DNA of 64,000 bases, taken from the NCBI GenBank assembly GCA_964485695.1, contig CAZAKZ010000009.1, positions 1 to 64,000 on the forward strand, given 5' to 3'. Within the stretch, counting starts at the first letter, position 1, and each line of letters begins with the position of its first letter. Below are positions 53,113 through 62,260 of the stretch, piece by piece. The translations under genes and the position numbers were made by a program. This DNA is from CAZAKZ01 sp964485695. GTDB taxonomy: Bacteria > Planctomycetota > JAFGQW01. The notes below the pieces were generated by a model. The model was given only the letters and a program-made list of their open reading frames with translations. It was not told the origin of the DNA and made no database searches.

Positions 53113-54701
53113 ACACGGTTCGGATCCTCGCGACCTTATGGGCCCTGACGTCGGGACTTCCAGCCCAGGAGCTCCTGATCCGGCCCGAGCGCACGGATTA
53201 CCGGGAGACGTCCCGGTACGCCGACGTCATGGACCTCCTCGGAAGGATCACCACTCGCCGTGACGACCTGGCCCTCGGTTTCCTGGGCCTCACCACCGAA
53301 GGCCGGGCGATCCCGTACGTCATCGTGGCCCCGTCCCACCTCCGCCATCCGGCCCGGGCCCACGCCTCGGACCGCCTGGTGGTCTACGTCCAGGCCAACA
53401 TCCACGCCGGGGAGGTGGCGGGGAAAGAGGCGGTGCAAATTCTGCTGCGCGAAATCGCGGCAGGCAGCCACGACAAAATGCTGCAGTCCATGGTGCTGCT
53501 GGTCGTGCCCATCTTCAACGTCGACGGCAACGAGGCCATCTCCACCCTCCATCGCCGCAACCAGATCGGCCCCGAGGGCGGCGTGGGCAAGCGGGCCACG
53601 GGCCTGAACCTGGACCTCAACCGGGACTACATCAAGGCCGAGGCGCCCGAGACCCGGGCGTCGCTCCGCCTCATCAACGCCTGGGATCCCCACCTCCTCA
53701 TGGATCTCCACACCACCAACGGCTGCAAGCACCGCTACGCCCTCACGTATGCTTCAAGCGCCCATCCCAACGCCGACCGCACGATCCAGGACTTCGCCGA
53801 CAAGGTGCTCCTTCCCGAGGTGACCCGGACCCTCGCCCCGGAGTATCATGTCTTCCACTACGGAAACTGGCTCGACCGCCGGAATCCATCCAAGGGCTGG
53901 GGCACCTTTGCCTGGCAGGGCCGCTACTGCAGCAACTACCACGGCCTCAGAAACCGATTCATCGTCCTGAGCGAGGTCTACGCCTACCGCGACTTCCGCA
54001 CCCGGGTGGACGCAACCCGGAAGTTCGTGACCGAGGTGATCCGGTTCGCCGTCCGGCACCGGGAGAAGATCAGCAAGCTCACCCGCGAGGCGGACCGGCG
54101 CATGACTGCGGGAAAGTGGAAGACCCAGGGGATCCAGTTCAAACGCACGGCCTGGCCGGGCACGCGCACCCTCCTCGGGTACGAGGTCACTCCCGACTCC
54201 AGGAAGCGCCGCCGCCCCGACAAGGCCGACAAGCCAAAAGACTACGAGGGCCCGGTGTTCCTCGCCTTCGAGGCTTCCGAATCCGTGGCGGTGCCCGCCG
54301 GCTACCTCTTCCCCCGGGCCCTGAAGGACGTGGCCGATCACCTGGGTGTCCACGGCATCCGGGTTTACCGTCTGGCTCAGGGCGGCGCGGTCAAGGTGGA
54401 GGTGTGCCGCATGACCCACCTCGAGCGTTCCGATCGCCTCTACCAGGGCCGGAGCCTCCAGCACGCCGAGGTCACCACCGAGGACCTCGACCGGCCGTTC
54501 GAGGCGGGGGACTTCTACGTGCCCGTGGCCCAGCCCCTGGGACGCCTGGCAGCGGAGCTCCTGGAGCCCCGGGGTCGCGACGGCCTCCTGGCCTGGAATT
54601 TCCTGGACAACTACCTGGCCCACCAGTGGCGGCGAGCGCCGGTGGAGATTCCCGTCTACCGCGCTCGGGTCAAACCGCCGCTGCCCATGAATCTCCGCTG
54701 A
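53109..54701 (+). CDS. Secreted M14 zinc carboxypeptidase-like protein
   Basis: The product has 530 residues from ATG 53109, with GGAGAAGGA upstream, overlapping the previous stop. The short signal MNTVRILATLWALTSGLPAQ leads into an M14 domain. Zinc ligands H99 and E102 (NIHAGEVAGKE) and H201 (DLHTTNG), substrate Arg172 in LNRDY, and catalytic Glu289 (VLSEVYAYR) are all present, so it should be active. GNEAISTLHRRNQIG and HANDS-off loops of the succinylglutamate-desuccinylase type are absent; it resembles planctomycete zinc-carboxypeptidase-like exported proteins. The C-terminal half (about 330-530) is of unknown fold. It is translationally coupled to the TMTC-like gene, hinting at processing of glycosylated exported proteins or peptidoglycan peptides. 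Confidence 0.88.
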   Translation: MNTVRILATLWALTSGLPAQELLIRPERTDYRETSRYADVMDLLGRITTRRDDLALGFLGLTTEGRAIPYVIVAPSHLRHPARAHASDRLVVYVQANIHAGEVAGKEAVQILLREIAAGSHDKMLQSMVLLVVPIFNVDGNEAISTLHRRNQIGPEGGVGKRATGLNLDLNRDYIKAEAPETRASLRLINAWDPHLLMDLHTTNGCKHRYALTYASSAHPNADRTIQDFADKVLLPEVTRTLAPEYHVFHYGNWLDRRNPSKGWGTFAWQGRYCSNYHGLRNRFIVLSEVYAYRDFRTRVDATRKFVTEVIRFAVRHREKISKLTREADRRMTAGKWKTQGIQFKRTAWPGTRTLLGYEVTPDSRKRRRPDKADKPKDYEGPVFLAFEASESVAVPAGYLFPRALKDVADHLGVHGIRVYRLAQGGAVKVEVCRMTHLERSDRLYQGRSLQHAEVTTEDLDRPFEAGDFYVPVAQPLGRLAAELLEPRGRDGLLAWNFLDNYLAHQWRRAPVEIPVYRARVKPPLPMNLR

Positions 54702-54784
54702 GGTGTGAAAATCATGCCGTAAAATCACGCCCGGCGATTACAGTATCCTGTGTTCCTGAAAACCGTACGGAGGTACGCAGGCGC

Positions 54785-56491
54785 ATGAAGATCCGAACCT
54801 GGTTTCCCGCCCTTGTGACTTGTCTGCTCCTGATCCCGGCCCTGCGCGCGTTGCCGGCCCAGAAGGGGCCCAACGACAAAGGGCTGGCCAGGTGGAAGCT
54901 GGAATCCCACGACTACGCGGCCTACTCCATCGAGGGCATGGTGGGCATCCACCACCTGGGATTCTTCGGGTACGACGTCGTACAGGGCCGGGCCCTCCGA
55001 TCCGAGCCGGGCCACCCCACCCTGCTCTCGCTACCGCTTGTGACCCTCCTGCCGGCCACCCGGCCCAAGGCAGGAATGAAGATTCTCCACACCCACACCT
55101 ATACCCACTTCGAGGGCTACACGCCCGTCAAGGTGGCGGGGCAAGTCAAGGTGGTCCAGGCCATCGGCCCTCTCCTCTTCCTGGAGGGCAAGTTCAAGCT
55201 CCTGAAGGTGCGCGCCGGGGGCAAGGACGGCCGCTTCTACCAGATCACCGGCGGCAAGCTGGATTTCACCTCCCAGTTCGACACCCTGAACGGCTGGTTG
55301 AAGGAAGCGGTGGTGAAGTACACCTACACCTACGACACCCGCGTGCCCCTGGAGGGCCTCTACACCGGCGCAAACCTGAAACAGCAGCGTGGTGTGGAGG
55401 TGCAGCTCCCCCACATCTACAGCTTCGACGGCATCCTCGAGAAGTCCGCGTTACAGCCCCTCATCGACGCGTGGGTGGAAGAGAAGGCGGAGAAGATCCT
55501 CGAGGAATGGGCAGGCGACGACGAGGGGAAGAACTACGCCCTCAAGACCGCGTATGACAGCCTCTACGTCCTGGCCCTGCTCCACGCCAAGGTGCCCAAG
55601 AACCACTCCGTCATCCAGAAGGTGGTGAAACGCATAAGGGAAAAACCGATCCACAGCACCTACTCGGCGGCGCTGCTTCTCATGGTGCTGGAAGCCGTCA
55701 ACACCTCGTCCGAGGAGCTGGTGAATCCCGACGCGTACCGGGACAAGCAGCCCGTGCGAAACCTCTCGGACGAGGACAGGAGGCTGGTGGAGCGGGCGGT
55801 GCGCTACCTGGTCAAGGGCCAGATGGCCGGCGGCTGGACCTACGTGGGGTACAACCGGGACAAGAAGTTCTTTCCGTCCCAGTTCGGCCCTCCGGACAAC
55901 TCCAACACCCAGTTCGCCCTCATGGGCCTCTACGCAGCGCTCCGCATGGGGGCCCGCATCGACGCCAAGGTGTGGCGCAAGGCCCTCGGCCACTGGAAGC
56001 GAACCTACCTGAAGAAGGGCTTCAAACCCAAAGGTGCCTCGGGCTACCTTTCCGGCTGGGCCTACGAGGAGGGCCGCGGAACCGCCTACCTGTCCATGAC
56101 TGCCGGCGGTCTCGCCTCCCTCTCCATCATCGCCGCCGGCCTGGGGCTCAAGCCGGGAGACAAGTCGCGCGACGCCGCGGCCATCAGGAGTCTGCGATCC
56201 AGGGGCATGCGCTGGCTCGAATACTTCTATTCGGTTCGTCAGTGCCGGCGCTACGTGCTTCTCGGACCCCAGATCACCTCGGACTGGGCCTACCACCTCT
56301 ACTCCATTGAACGGGCCTGCGACCTGGGCCGCGTGAAGACCATCGGCCACCACGACTGGTACCTCGAGGGCGCCATGGCCATCCTGAACGACACCTACGA
56401 GGACATGGGCCGGGACCACGTGTACGAGGCGCTCTGCCTGCTGTTCCTGAAGCGGTCCACCCCGGCGGCCATCACCCCGGCCGTGCGCTGA
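54785..56491 (+). CDS. Secreted alpha/alpha-toroid (prenyltransferase/squalene-oxidase repeat) protein
   Basis: The product has 568 residues from ATG 54785 (GGAGG about a dozen bases upstream). The signal is WFPALVTCLLLIPALRALPAQ. Residues about 30-230 are a beta-rich region peculiar to this protein (MKILHTHTYTHFEGYTPVKVAG, FLEGKFKLLKVRAGGKDG). From about 235 an (alpha/alpha)6 toroid follows: YDSLYVLALLHAKV, GQMAGGWTYVGYNRD, FGPPDNSNTQFALMGLYAALRMG, GSGYLSGWAYEEGRGTAYLSMTAGGLASLSI, WAYHLYSIERACDLGRVKTIGHHDWYLEGA. No DxDD motif was seen, so it is not an obvious cyclase. It resembles exported toroids of planctomycetes and the TED of alpha-2-macroglobulin. It shares a motif with the 44305 protein. 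Confidence 0.82.
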   Translation: MKIRTWFPALVTCLLLIPALRALPAQKGPNDKGLARWKLESHDYAAYSIEGMVGIHHLGFFGYDVVQGRALRSEPGHPTLLSLPLVTLLPATRPKAGMKILHTHTYTHFEGYTPVKVAGQVKVVQAIGPLLFLEGKFKLLKVRAGGKDGRFYQITGGKLDFTSQFDTLNGWLKEAVVKYTYTYDTRVPLEGLYTGANLKQQRGVEVQLPHIYSFDGILEKSALQPLIDAWVEEKAEKILEEWAGDDEGKNYALKTAYDSLYVLALLHAKVPKNHSVIQKVVKRIREKPIHSTYSAALLLMVLEAVNTSSEELVNPDAYRDKQPVRNLSDEDRRLVERAVRYLVKGQMAGGWTYVGYNRDKKFFPSQFGPPDNSNTQFALMGLYAALRMGARIDAKVWRKALGHWKRTYLKKGFKPKGASGYLSGWAYEEGRGTAYLSMTAGGLASLSIIAAGLGLKPGDKSRDAAAIRSLRSRGMRWLEYFYSVRQCRRYVLLGPQITSDWAYHLYSIERACDLGRVKTIGHHDWYLEGAMAILNDTYEDMGRDHVYEALCLLFLKRSTPAAITPAVR

Positions 56492-56493
56492 GC

Positions 56494-58413
56494 ATGGGCC
56501 GCGGGTGGCTCTTCTTTCTCTGCCTGGGTCTGGCGGCCGTGCTTAACAAGTCGGTTCGCCTGGACCGGCCCTGGACCGTGTCCCTGGACCTGGTGGGCGC
56601 CCGGTACAGCACCATTGCGAGGAACTTCGTCCGCGAGGGCATCCTGGACCCGCCGCTGGTGCAGAAGCTCCACACGGGCAAGCCCCCGCCCGGCGTGAAG
56701 TTCGCCCCCCCCACTTCCCACCCGCCCGGGGTGCCGCTCATGGTAGCGGCCCTGTTCTGGATCACGGGCACGGACAGCGCCTGGGCCGCCCGCCTGGCCA
56801 TGCTGCCGGCCGCTCTCCTCGCCCTCGGGCTCCTCTATTTCCTCGCGCGCCGCCTGGCGGGGTGGCGGACGGCCGCCGCCGCCGTCCTGTTCCTGACCCT
56901 CATGCCGGGGGCCGCCTATTACGGGGTCTGGGTGGATCCCGTGGGCTGGGGATCCCTGGCGTGGATCCTCGCGTGGTGCCTCGCATTCCTGCCCTGGTTC
57001 GGAGATGCGAGCGCTCGTCCCGGACTCTGGCGCGGCCCCGTGCTGGCGCTGTGCTTTGTCCTGGCCATGGTGACCGAATGGAACGCGGTGTTCCTCCTGC
57101 CCGTCTGCGCGGTGGAAATGACATTCGGCGGTCAGAGGCGCCCGTGGATCCCGGGGGTGTGGCTGGGTCTGGCCCTGGTCGGAGTCGGGTTCCTCTACCA
57201 CGCCATCCTGCCCGCCTCGGACGGCTACCTCACGTTCTTCGGAAAGCTGGCTCGGTTCCACAGCTGGGACGCCGCGTTCTTCGAGACCCTCCTCGAGCAC
57301 TACCGGGTACTGTTCGGCTGGCCCGTCCTGGGGCTGTCGGCTCTGGGGCTCGTGGGACTCGGGGTCCGTGCCCTTTGTGCTCGCATCACGCCCCTGGACC
57401 GCCTCATCATGGCCCTCCTCCTGTTCCAGGCCTACTACACGATCCTTTACCCCCTCGGCAGCCGGATCCACGACTTCTGTTCCCTCTACCTGATCCTGCC
57501 CCTGTCGCTGCTGTCGGGCCGGGTGGTGGTGGCCGCATACGAGTGGATTGTCAGGCGTCTGGGCCGGACCGCAGCCGCAACCGGACTCCTGGCCCTGGTG
57601 CCCTGGGCTCTCCTCTCCACCCACGCGGGGCTCGAGGGCTGGGCCCGGTACGACGCCCACGTGGAGCCGGTCCAGACCACGGCTCGAGTCGTGCGGGAAG
57701 CCGTGCGCGTGCACGAGGTCGCGGCCACGGTCACGGCCAGCGAGGGTCTGGTGTCGGTCAGGTACCACGCCGATCGCGTCATCCTCGGCGGCATCACCAC
57801 GCCCAGGGCCCTGGAGCGCAAGATGGCCTTGCCCGAGCGGCCCGCGGTGTTCTTCCTCTACAAGGCGGAGCTCTCCTCGTATCCGGACCTCCGGGCCCAT
57901 CTCGACGCCTCGGCCCCGCACCGGGATCTGGAGCACCACCGCGTCTACGACCTCCGGAACTACCGGCCGGGACGGCCCGGACGCCTCGATCCCGCCCCCC
58001 GCCTTCCTGCACCGGAGGGCGTCCGCGCAGATGTCCAGGGTAAAAAGGTGACCTTCACCTGGCGTCCGGTGGCCGGGGGTCGGGTCCTGGGCTACCGCAT
58101 CTGGTTCGGCAGCGAGGCGGGCGTCTACCCCGTCCACTTCGACGTGGGGACTCCGGCGTTCACCTACCAGGTCGAAGCAAAGGGCGAGGTGCACTTCGTG
58201 GTGGCGGCCCGAGAGATCACCGGTCGTCTCGGCCGCCGCACCGCGGACCGAGTATTGACTCTGGACATTCCCACGGACTACCTCGGTCCGGTCCTGGCCT
58301 CGCTGGCGGCACTGATCCTCCTGTCGGGATTGCACGCGGCCGTCGTGTTCCGGCGCCGGCGTACGGAGTCAATGCCCGTGGACAGGCAGTTAGACTCCGG
58401 ATCGAAGTCCTGA
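56494..58413 (+). CDS. GT-C membrane glycosyltransferase with FN3-like tail
   Basis: The product has 639 residues. The ATG is two bases after the preceding stop, so the gene is co-transcribed. It opens directly with a helix (WLFFLCLGLAAVL), then a GT39-like first loop with an acidic residue and pattern SLDLVGARYSTIARNFVREGI ... HTGKPPPGVKFAPPTSHPPGVPLMVAALF. About ten helices reach to residue 380. Then comes a soluble stretch, a fibronectin type III-like domain (about 505-585: PAPEGVRADVQGKKVTFTWRPVAGGRVLGYRIWFG), and a final helix (LGPVLASLAALILLSGLHAAVVF). It is likely a lipid-linked-sugar transferase whose FN3 module faces the periplasm and may hold the acceptor. Confidence 0.78.
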   Translation: MGRGWLFFLCLGLAAVLNKSVRLDRPWTVSLDLVGARYSTIARNFVREGILDPPLVQKLHTGKPPPGVKFAPPTSHPPGVPLMVAALFWITGTDSAWAARLAMLPAALLALGLLYFLARRLAGWRTAAAAVLFLTLMPGAAYYGVWVDPVGWGSLAWILAWCLAFLPWFGDASARPGLWRGPVLALCFVLAMVTEWNAVFLLPVCAVEMTFGGQRRPWIPGVWLGLALVGVGFLYHAILPASDGYLTFFGKLARFHSWDAAFFETLLEHYRVLFGWPVLGLSALGLVGLGVRALCARITPLDRLIMALLLFQAYYTILYPLGSRIHDFCSLYLILPLSLLSGRVVVAAYEWIVRRLGRTAAATGLLALVPWALLSTHAGLEGWARYDAHVEPVQTTARVVREAVRVHEVAATVTASEGLVSVRYHADRVILGGITTPRALERKMALPERPAVFFLYKAELSSYPDLRAHLDASAPHRDLEHHRVYDLRNYRPGRPGRLDPAPRLPAPEGVRADVQGKKVTFTWRPVAGGRVLGYRIWFGSEAGVYPVHFDVGTPAFTYQVEAKGEVHFVVAAREITGRLGRRTADRVLTLDIPTDYLGPVLASLAALILLSGLHAAVVFRRRRTESMPVDRQLDSGSKS

Positions 58414-58489
58414 TAGAATCCTATCCAATCTCATCCGATACAGCATGAGCTCTCCGTGACCGAGGAAGCCAGACCTTCAGGACCGCAAG

Positions 58490-61294
58490 ATGAATCACAC
58501 CCCGGAACATGGTAGAGGTGGCACCTCGGGTCGGATCCTGTTCTCGATTTCCTTCCTCATGATCTTCAGCGCTTTTTACTGGAACTGTTTCAATGTCGCG
58601 GAGATCAGAGCATTCCATAAATTCGATCCACACTCGGAATGCCTCGTGGTCGGCAGGCTGGTGCAGTCCCGCCAGGAAGGAATCCTCTCGTACGGGGGCT
58701 TGCCCGGGTTCGGATACATCGAACATCTGTTTCCCAGCGGGGACAGGCTATTTGATTTCCAATGTGACTCCTACCTGGAGGATCGAGAGTTTCGCGGCTA
58801 CTGGAGTTACTGTTCTCAGATCGGCGGCCAGGCCATCCTGCTGAGCCTGCTGGATGCTGCAATTCCCGTATCGCCGCGCTTCAAACTCGCACTGTTTCGC
58901 GGTATCACGGCGGCCCTCTCGGCGATCATGTTGGCCCTGATCGTACGCTGGTTCCTGCTCGAATTCGGACTGGCCGCCTCGCTGGCGGTCTTGTTCTCCA
59001 TCGTGATGTCACAGTGGCTGACCTATTTCGGAAGGAACCTGTGGTGGTCGCTCTGGGTGTTCTACCTGCCCCTGCTGGGCGTCATCTACTTCCTCCGCTA
59101 TCAGTCGACTTCAATACGTCGAAGGCCGTTGTTGCTGGCGGCCGTCGTCGGAGCGGCCGTTTTCGTCAAGTGCGTGTTCAACGGCTACGAGTACATCACC
59201 ACGACCCTGATCATGATGGTGACACCTCTGGTTTACTACCACCTTCGCGACGGGCTATCCGCACGACGCCTAGTCGTGGACGGGGCAGTCGTGGTGATCG
59301 CTTCGCTGCTTGCCGTGGCGATCAGTTTCCTGGTGCTGTTCTTCCAGATCGCTGCCGAGAGCAGCTTTCAGGACGCCATCGACCACATTGTTCATGCGCT
59401 CGAGAGGAGAACGATCGGCACCGGGGCGGAACTGGCAGTCGACAAGACCGGCAGGACGGAAATACTCGTGCAGTATTTTGACGGCACGTTCTTCGACTTG
59501 CATCAAAGATCTTGGTTCGACTGCGGACAGTTCATCCATCGCAACATCCTTCAGCTCCGCTACTGGATGCTGGCCCTTATCTTCGCTCTGGCTTCGATCA
59601 GCGCGTGCTGCCGAAGCCTGCATACCGGCGCCACGGGGACTCGGCGCAAGCACCTGAGCCTGGTCGGCGCCCTGTGGTTCTCCATCCTGGCGCCGTTGTC
59701 GTGGTTCGTGATCTTCAAGGGCCACTCATACGTTCACTTCCATTTGAATTACGTCGTGTGGCAGATGCCGTTCACGTTGTTCGGCCTCGCACTGGTCGGG
59801 ATTGCATCCGTCGGCCTGCTCACCCGGCTCCTCGGAAGAACTCCCGGCAGGATCGTCGGTTTCAGCCTCCTGGGGGCGTGGGCAATTTTTCTCATCGCAA
59901 ACATGGGTATACAGCCTGACCGATTCACTTTGACCGTACCCGGCAGCCATGCCTCGATTCAATCCGCCATCGATGCCGCCGGCCCCTTCACGAGAATCCG
60001 GGTAAAACCCGGCCAGTATCGCGGCCCCTTCGACTTCCGTGACAAGGAACTGATCCTCATCAGCACAGACGGTCCAGCCGATACGGTTCTCTTCGCAAAA
60101 GGGGGCGATGCCGCCGTCCTCATCGAACGCGGGAGATCCCGATTTTCGAAGATCGAGGGATTCACGATTCGTGCGACCGTTGGCGTTCTTTGCCGGACAT
60201 CGTCACCGACCATCAAGGGCAACGTTCTCCAGGGCGATGGTGGATCCGGGTGCGGAATCCGGAGCCTGGATGGAGGGAGCCCATTCATCGTCGATAATCA
60301 GATCTCCGGATTCGGGTCCGTCGGCATTTCATGCGAGGGAGGCGCCGCCCGCATCCAGTTCAATACGATCACCGGCAACTTCGGAGGAGGTATTCGTCTG
60401 AAAGGCGGGACGGCCTCCCTCACCGGAAACCGGATCTCCAGGAATCGGGCCTTACGAGGGGGCGGTGTCAGCATCGCCGGGGGCGCGACCGTCATGGACG
60501 GAAACCTCATCTTCCGATGCGAGTCCGAGGAGGGGGGCGGACTCTTCGCCGCCGACGCAAATATCCGCCTGGTCGGCAACACGATAACCAGGAATCGGGC
60601 TCCGCGCGGCAGTGGAATCATGCTCCATCGATCCAAGGCGACCCTGACCAACACGATCGTGTGGATGAACAGCACGTCCACCCCCGGAGAAATCGAGTGC
60701 ACCGAGAGTGCCCTCGACGTCGACCACTCCTTGATCGGCGGCGGATGGCCGGGTCAGGACAATCTCGACCTCGACCCGCGATTCGTCGATCCTGCCACCG
60801 ACGACTTCCACCTCCGAGGGGACTCGCCTTGCCTGGGGCGGGGAGCAGTGATCCGTTCTCCGCCGGAACAAGAAGATCTCGCCGGCGCGCGGGATTTCGA
60901 GAACGATTCCAGGAAGACCGAAGGGAACCCTGACATCGGAGCGGATGAATTCCGGCCCAGACTGTATCGGGTCGGCTCAAAATCCGGATCGCCTCGAATT
61001 CGCATCATCGGATTTCCGGGGTCTGACATCCACATATGCATATGTCGATTCAGGGATCAACTTGGTCGCTTCACCGACCGTGACGACGTGTTTCAGCTGG
61101 GGGACCCGATCCAGAAGATCTGGATTCCTCCTGTTCCGCACAGTGGCTACATCGAGGTGCCGTTTGGACGTCCGCCGGGATTCTCTCCGAAAGAGATCCT
61201 GTTCATGCAAGCCGAGGTCAATTATCACTGGACGAATTTGCTTGCCTGGCCGGGCGCGCCGGAGTCCTTGACCGATACCGACAAACCGAAGTGA
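58490..61294 (+). CDS. Fusion of GT-C-like membrane domain and extracytoplasmic beta-helix
   Basis: The product has 934 residues from ATG 58490 (CAGGA upstream). Residues about 15-475 hold about 9-10 helices (ILFSISFLMIFSAFYW, GITAALSAIMLALIVRWFLLEF, SLWVFYLPLLGVIYFL, IVGFSLLGAWAIFLIANMG) with a long Cys-containing first loop. At about 480 the chain becomes a right-handed beta-helix (VPGSHASIQSAIDAAGPFTRIRVKPGQY, then coils with GGGIRLKGG, GGGVSIAGG, GGGLFAADA), closed by DPRFVDPATDDFHLRGDSPCLG and DIGADEF near 816. The tail (825-934) parallels that of the 28160 protein. A glycosyltransferase-like membrane part fused to a beta-helix is unusual. The helix may bind or present a glycan. Confidence 0.8.
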   Translation: MNHTPEHGRGGTSGRILFSISFLMIFSAFYWNCFNVAEIRAFHKFDPHSECLVVGRLVQSRQEGILSYGGLPGFGYIEHLFPSGDRLFDFQCDSYLEDREFRGYWSYCSQIGGQAILLSLLDAAIPVSPRFKLALFRGITAALSAIMLALIVRWFLLEFGLAASLAVLFSIVMSQWLTYFGRNLWWSLWVFYLPLLGVIYFLRYQSTSIRRRPLLLAAVVGAAVFVKCVFNGYEYITTTLIMMVTPLVYYHLRDGLSARRLVVDGAVVVIASLLAVAISFLVLFFQIAAESSFQDAIDHIVHALERRTIGTGAELAVDKTGRTEILVQYFDGTFFDLHQRSWFDCGQFIHRNILQLRYWMLALIFALASISACCRSLHTGATGTRRKHLSLVGALWFSILAPLSWFVIFKGHSYVHFHLNYVVWQMPFTLFGLALVGIASVGLLTRLLGRTPGRIVGFSLLGAWAIFLIANMGIQPDRFTLTVPGSHASIQSAIDAAGPFTRIRVKPGQYRGPFDFRDKELILISTDGPADTVLFAKGGDAAVLIERGRSRFSKIEGFTIRATVGVLCRTSSPTIKGNVLQGDGGSGCGIRSLDGGSPFIVDNQISGFGSVGISCEGGAARIQFNTITGNFGGGIRLKGGTASLTGNRISRNRALRGGGVSIAGGATVMDGNLIFRCESEEGGGLFAADANIRLVGNTITRNRAPRGSGIMLHRSKATLTNTIVWMNSTSTPGEIECTESALDVDHSLIGGGWPGQDNLDLDPRFVDPATDDFHLRGDSPCLGRGAVIRSPPEQEDLAGARDFENDSRKTEGNPDIGADEFRPRLYRVGSKSGSPRIRIIGFPGSDIHICICRFRDQLGRFTDRDDVFQLGDPIQKIWIPPVPHSGYIEVPFGRPPGFSPKEILFMQAEVNYHWTNLLAWPGAPESLTDTDKPK

Positions 61295-61345
61295 CCTCCG
61301 TGCAATCGGATCCAGCCCATGATTGAACCAGGAAGCGAATCCCGT

Positions 61346-62095
61346 TCAATCCAGAAGGCGATAGCGTAGCAGGGTCCAGATGCCGACGGCGCCATCTTTC
61401 CAGTTGATCTTCTTTCCCTCTTCCACGGTGCGCCCCTTGTAGGATATGGGCAGCTCCAGGATCTCGTGCCCTCGCTTCAGGACCTTGGCCGTGACCTCGG
61501 GACAGAACTCGAATCCGGTACACCGCAGCCGGATTCCCATGATGGCGTCGCGGTGAAAAACCTTGTAGCAGGTAGGCTCATCTGTGAGGCGCGACCCGTA
61601 AAGAAGGTTTGTGAGCTTGGTGAGAACCCAGGATCCGAACCGGAAACGGTCGAACTTCATCACGTTCTCCGGATTCAGGCATCGCGAACCGTACACAACC
61701 TTGCATCGACCCTCGACAATGGGCTTCACGAGATCGACAAACTCCTCGGGCCGGTATTCCAGGTCGGCGTCCTGGACAGCAATGATCTCGCCGGCAGCAT
61801 GGGGAAGCGCCGTGCGCATGGCGAAGCCCTTGCCCCGGTTCCTCTCGTGGAAGAAGACCCGGACGCGGGGATGCCGGAAGTCGGAGAGGATTTCCCGGGT
61901 GCCGTCGATGGAACCGTCATCCACCACGATGACCTCAAGGTCCAGAGGTACGTTCAAGACCCGGTTCAACACCGCGACGACGGTTTTCTTCTCGTTGTAG
62001 ACCGGCATGAGCACGCTGAGCAGGGGACTCTCGAGTGCTGGGCCGTTGCGCTCCGAATTAGAACTTGGCTCGGTCAAGGGGGATTTCGGCTCCAA
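61346..62095 (-). CDS. GT2 glycosyltransferase, polyprenyl-phosphate mannose synthase-like
   Basis: The product has 249 residues. An in-frame TGA lies two codons above TTG 62095, so the start is this TTG or slightly later; no ATG occurs before LMPVYNE. It is a cytoplasmic GT-A enzyme of the DPM1/PPM1 type. LMPVYNEKKTVVAVL opens the fold, VVDDGSIDGT binds nucleotide, VQDADLEYRPEE carries the metal-binding DxD, and the acceptor-side motif RFGSWVLTKLTNLLYGSRLTDEPTCYKVF is nearly canonical. There is no C-terminal membrane domain. It would load a sugar, probably mannose or glucose, onto polyprenyl phosphate, the donor used by GT-C enzymes. It converges on the GT-C/beta-helix gene with a 51-base gap. 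Confidence 0.9.
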   Translation of the reverse strand: MEPKSPLTEPSSNSERNGPALESPLLSVLMPVYNEKKTVVAVLNRVLNVPLDLEVIVVDDGSIDGTREILSDFRHPRVRVFFHERNRGKGFAMRTALPHAAGEIIAVQDADLEYRPEEFVDLVKPIVEGRCKVVYGSRCLNPENVMKFDRFRFGSWVLTKLTNLLYGSRLTDEPTCYKVFHRDAIMGIRLRCTGFEFCPEVTAKVLKRGHEILELPISYKGRTVEEGKKINWKDGAVGIWTLLRYRLLD

Positions 62096-62260
62096 TCTTC
62101 AACGCAAGAGACAGGAATTCGTTTGTATCCTCTTCCAGTTTCATGGTTTGAGAATAGTCACCATCGATCCGTCGATCAAGCGAATACCGTGTAATATTGA
62201 TTTCTGCAAAGCCACAACGACCCGCATAGCAGGGGGGCTAGCAGCCTGTGAATGCCCCCA

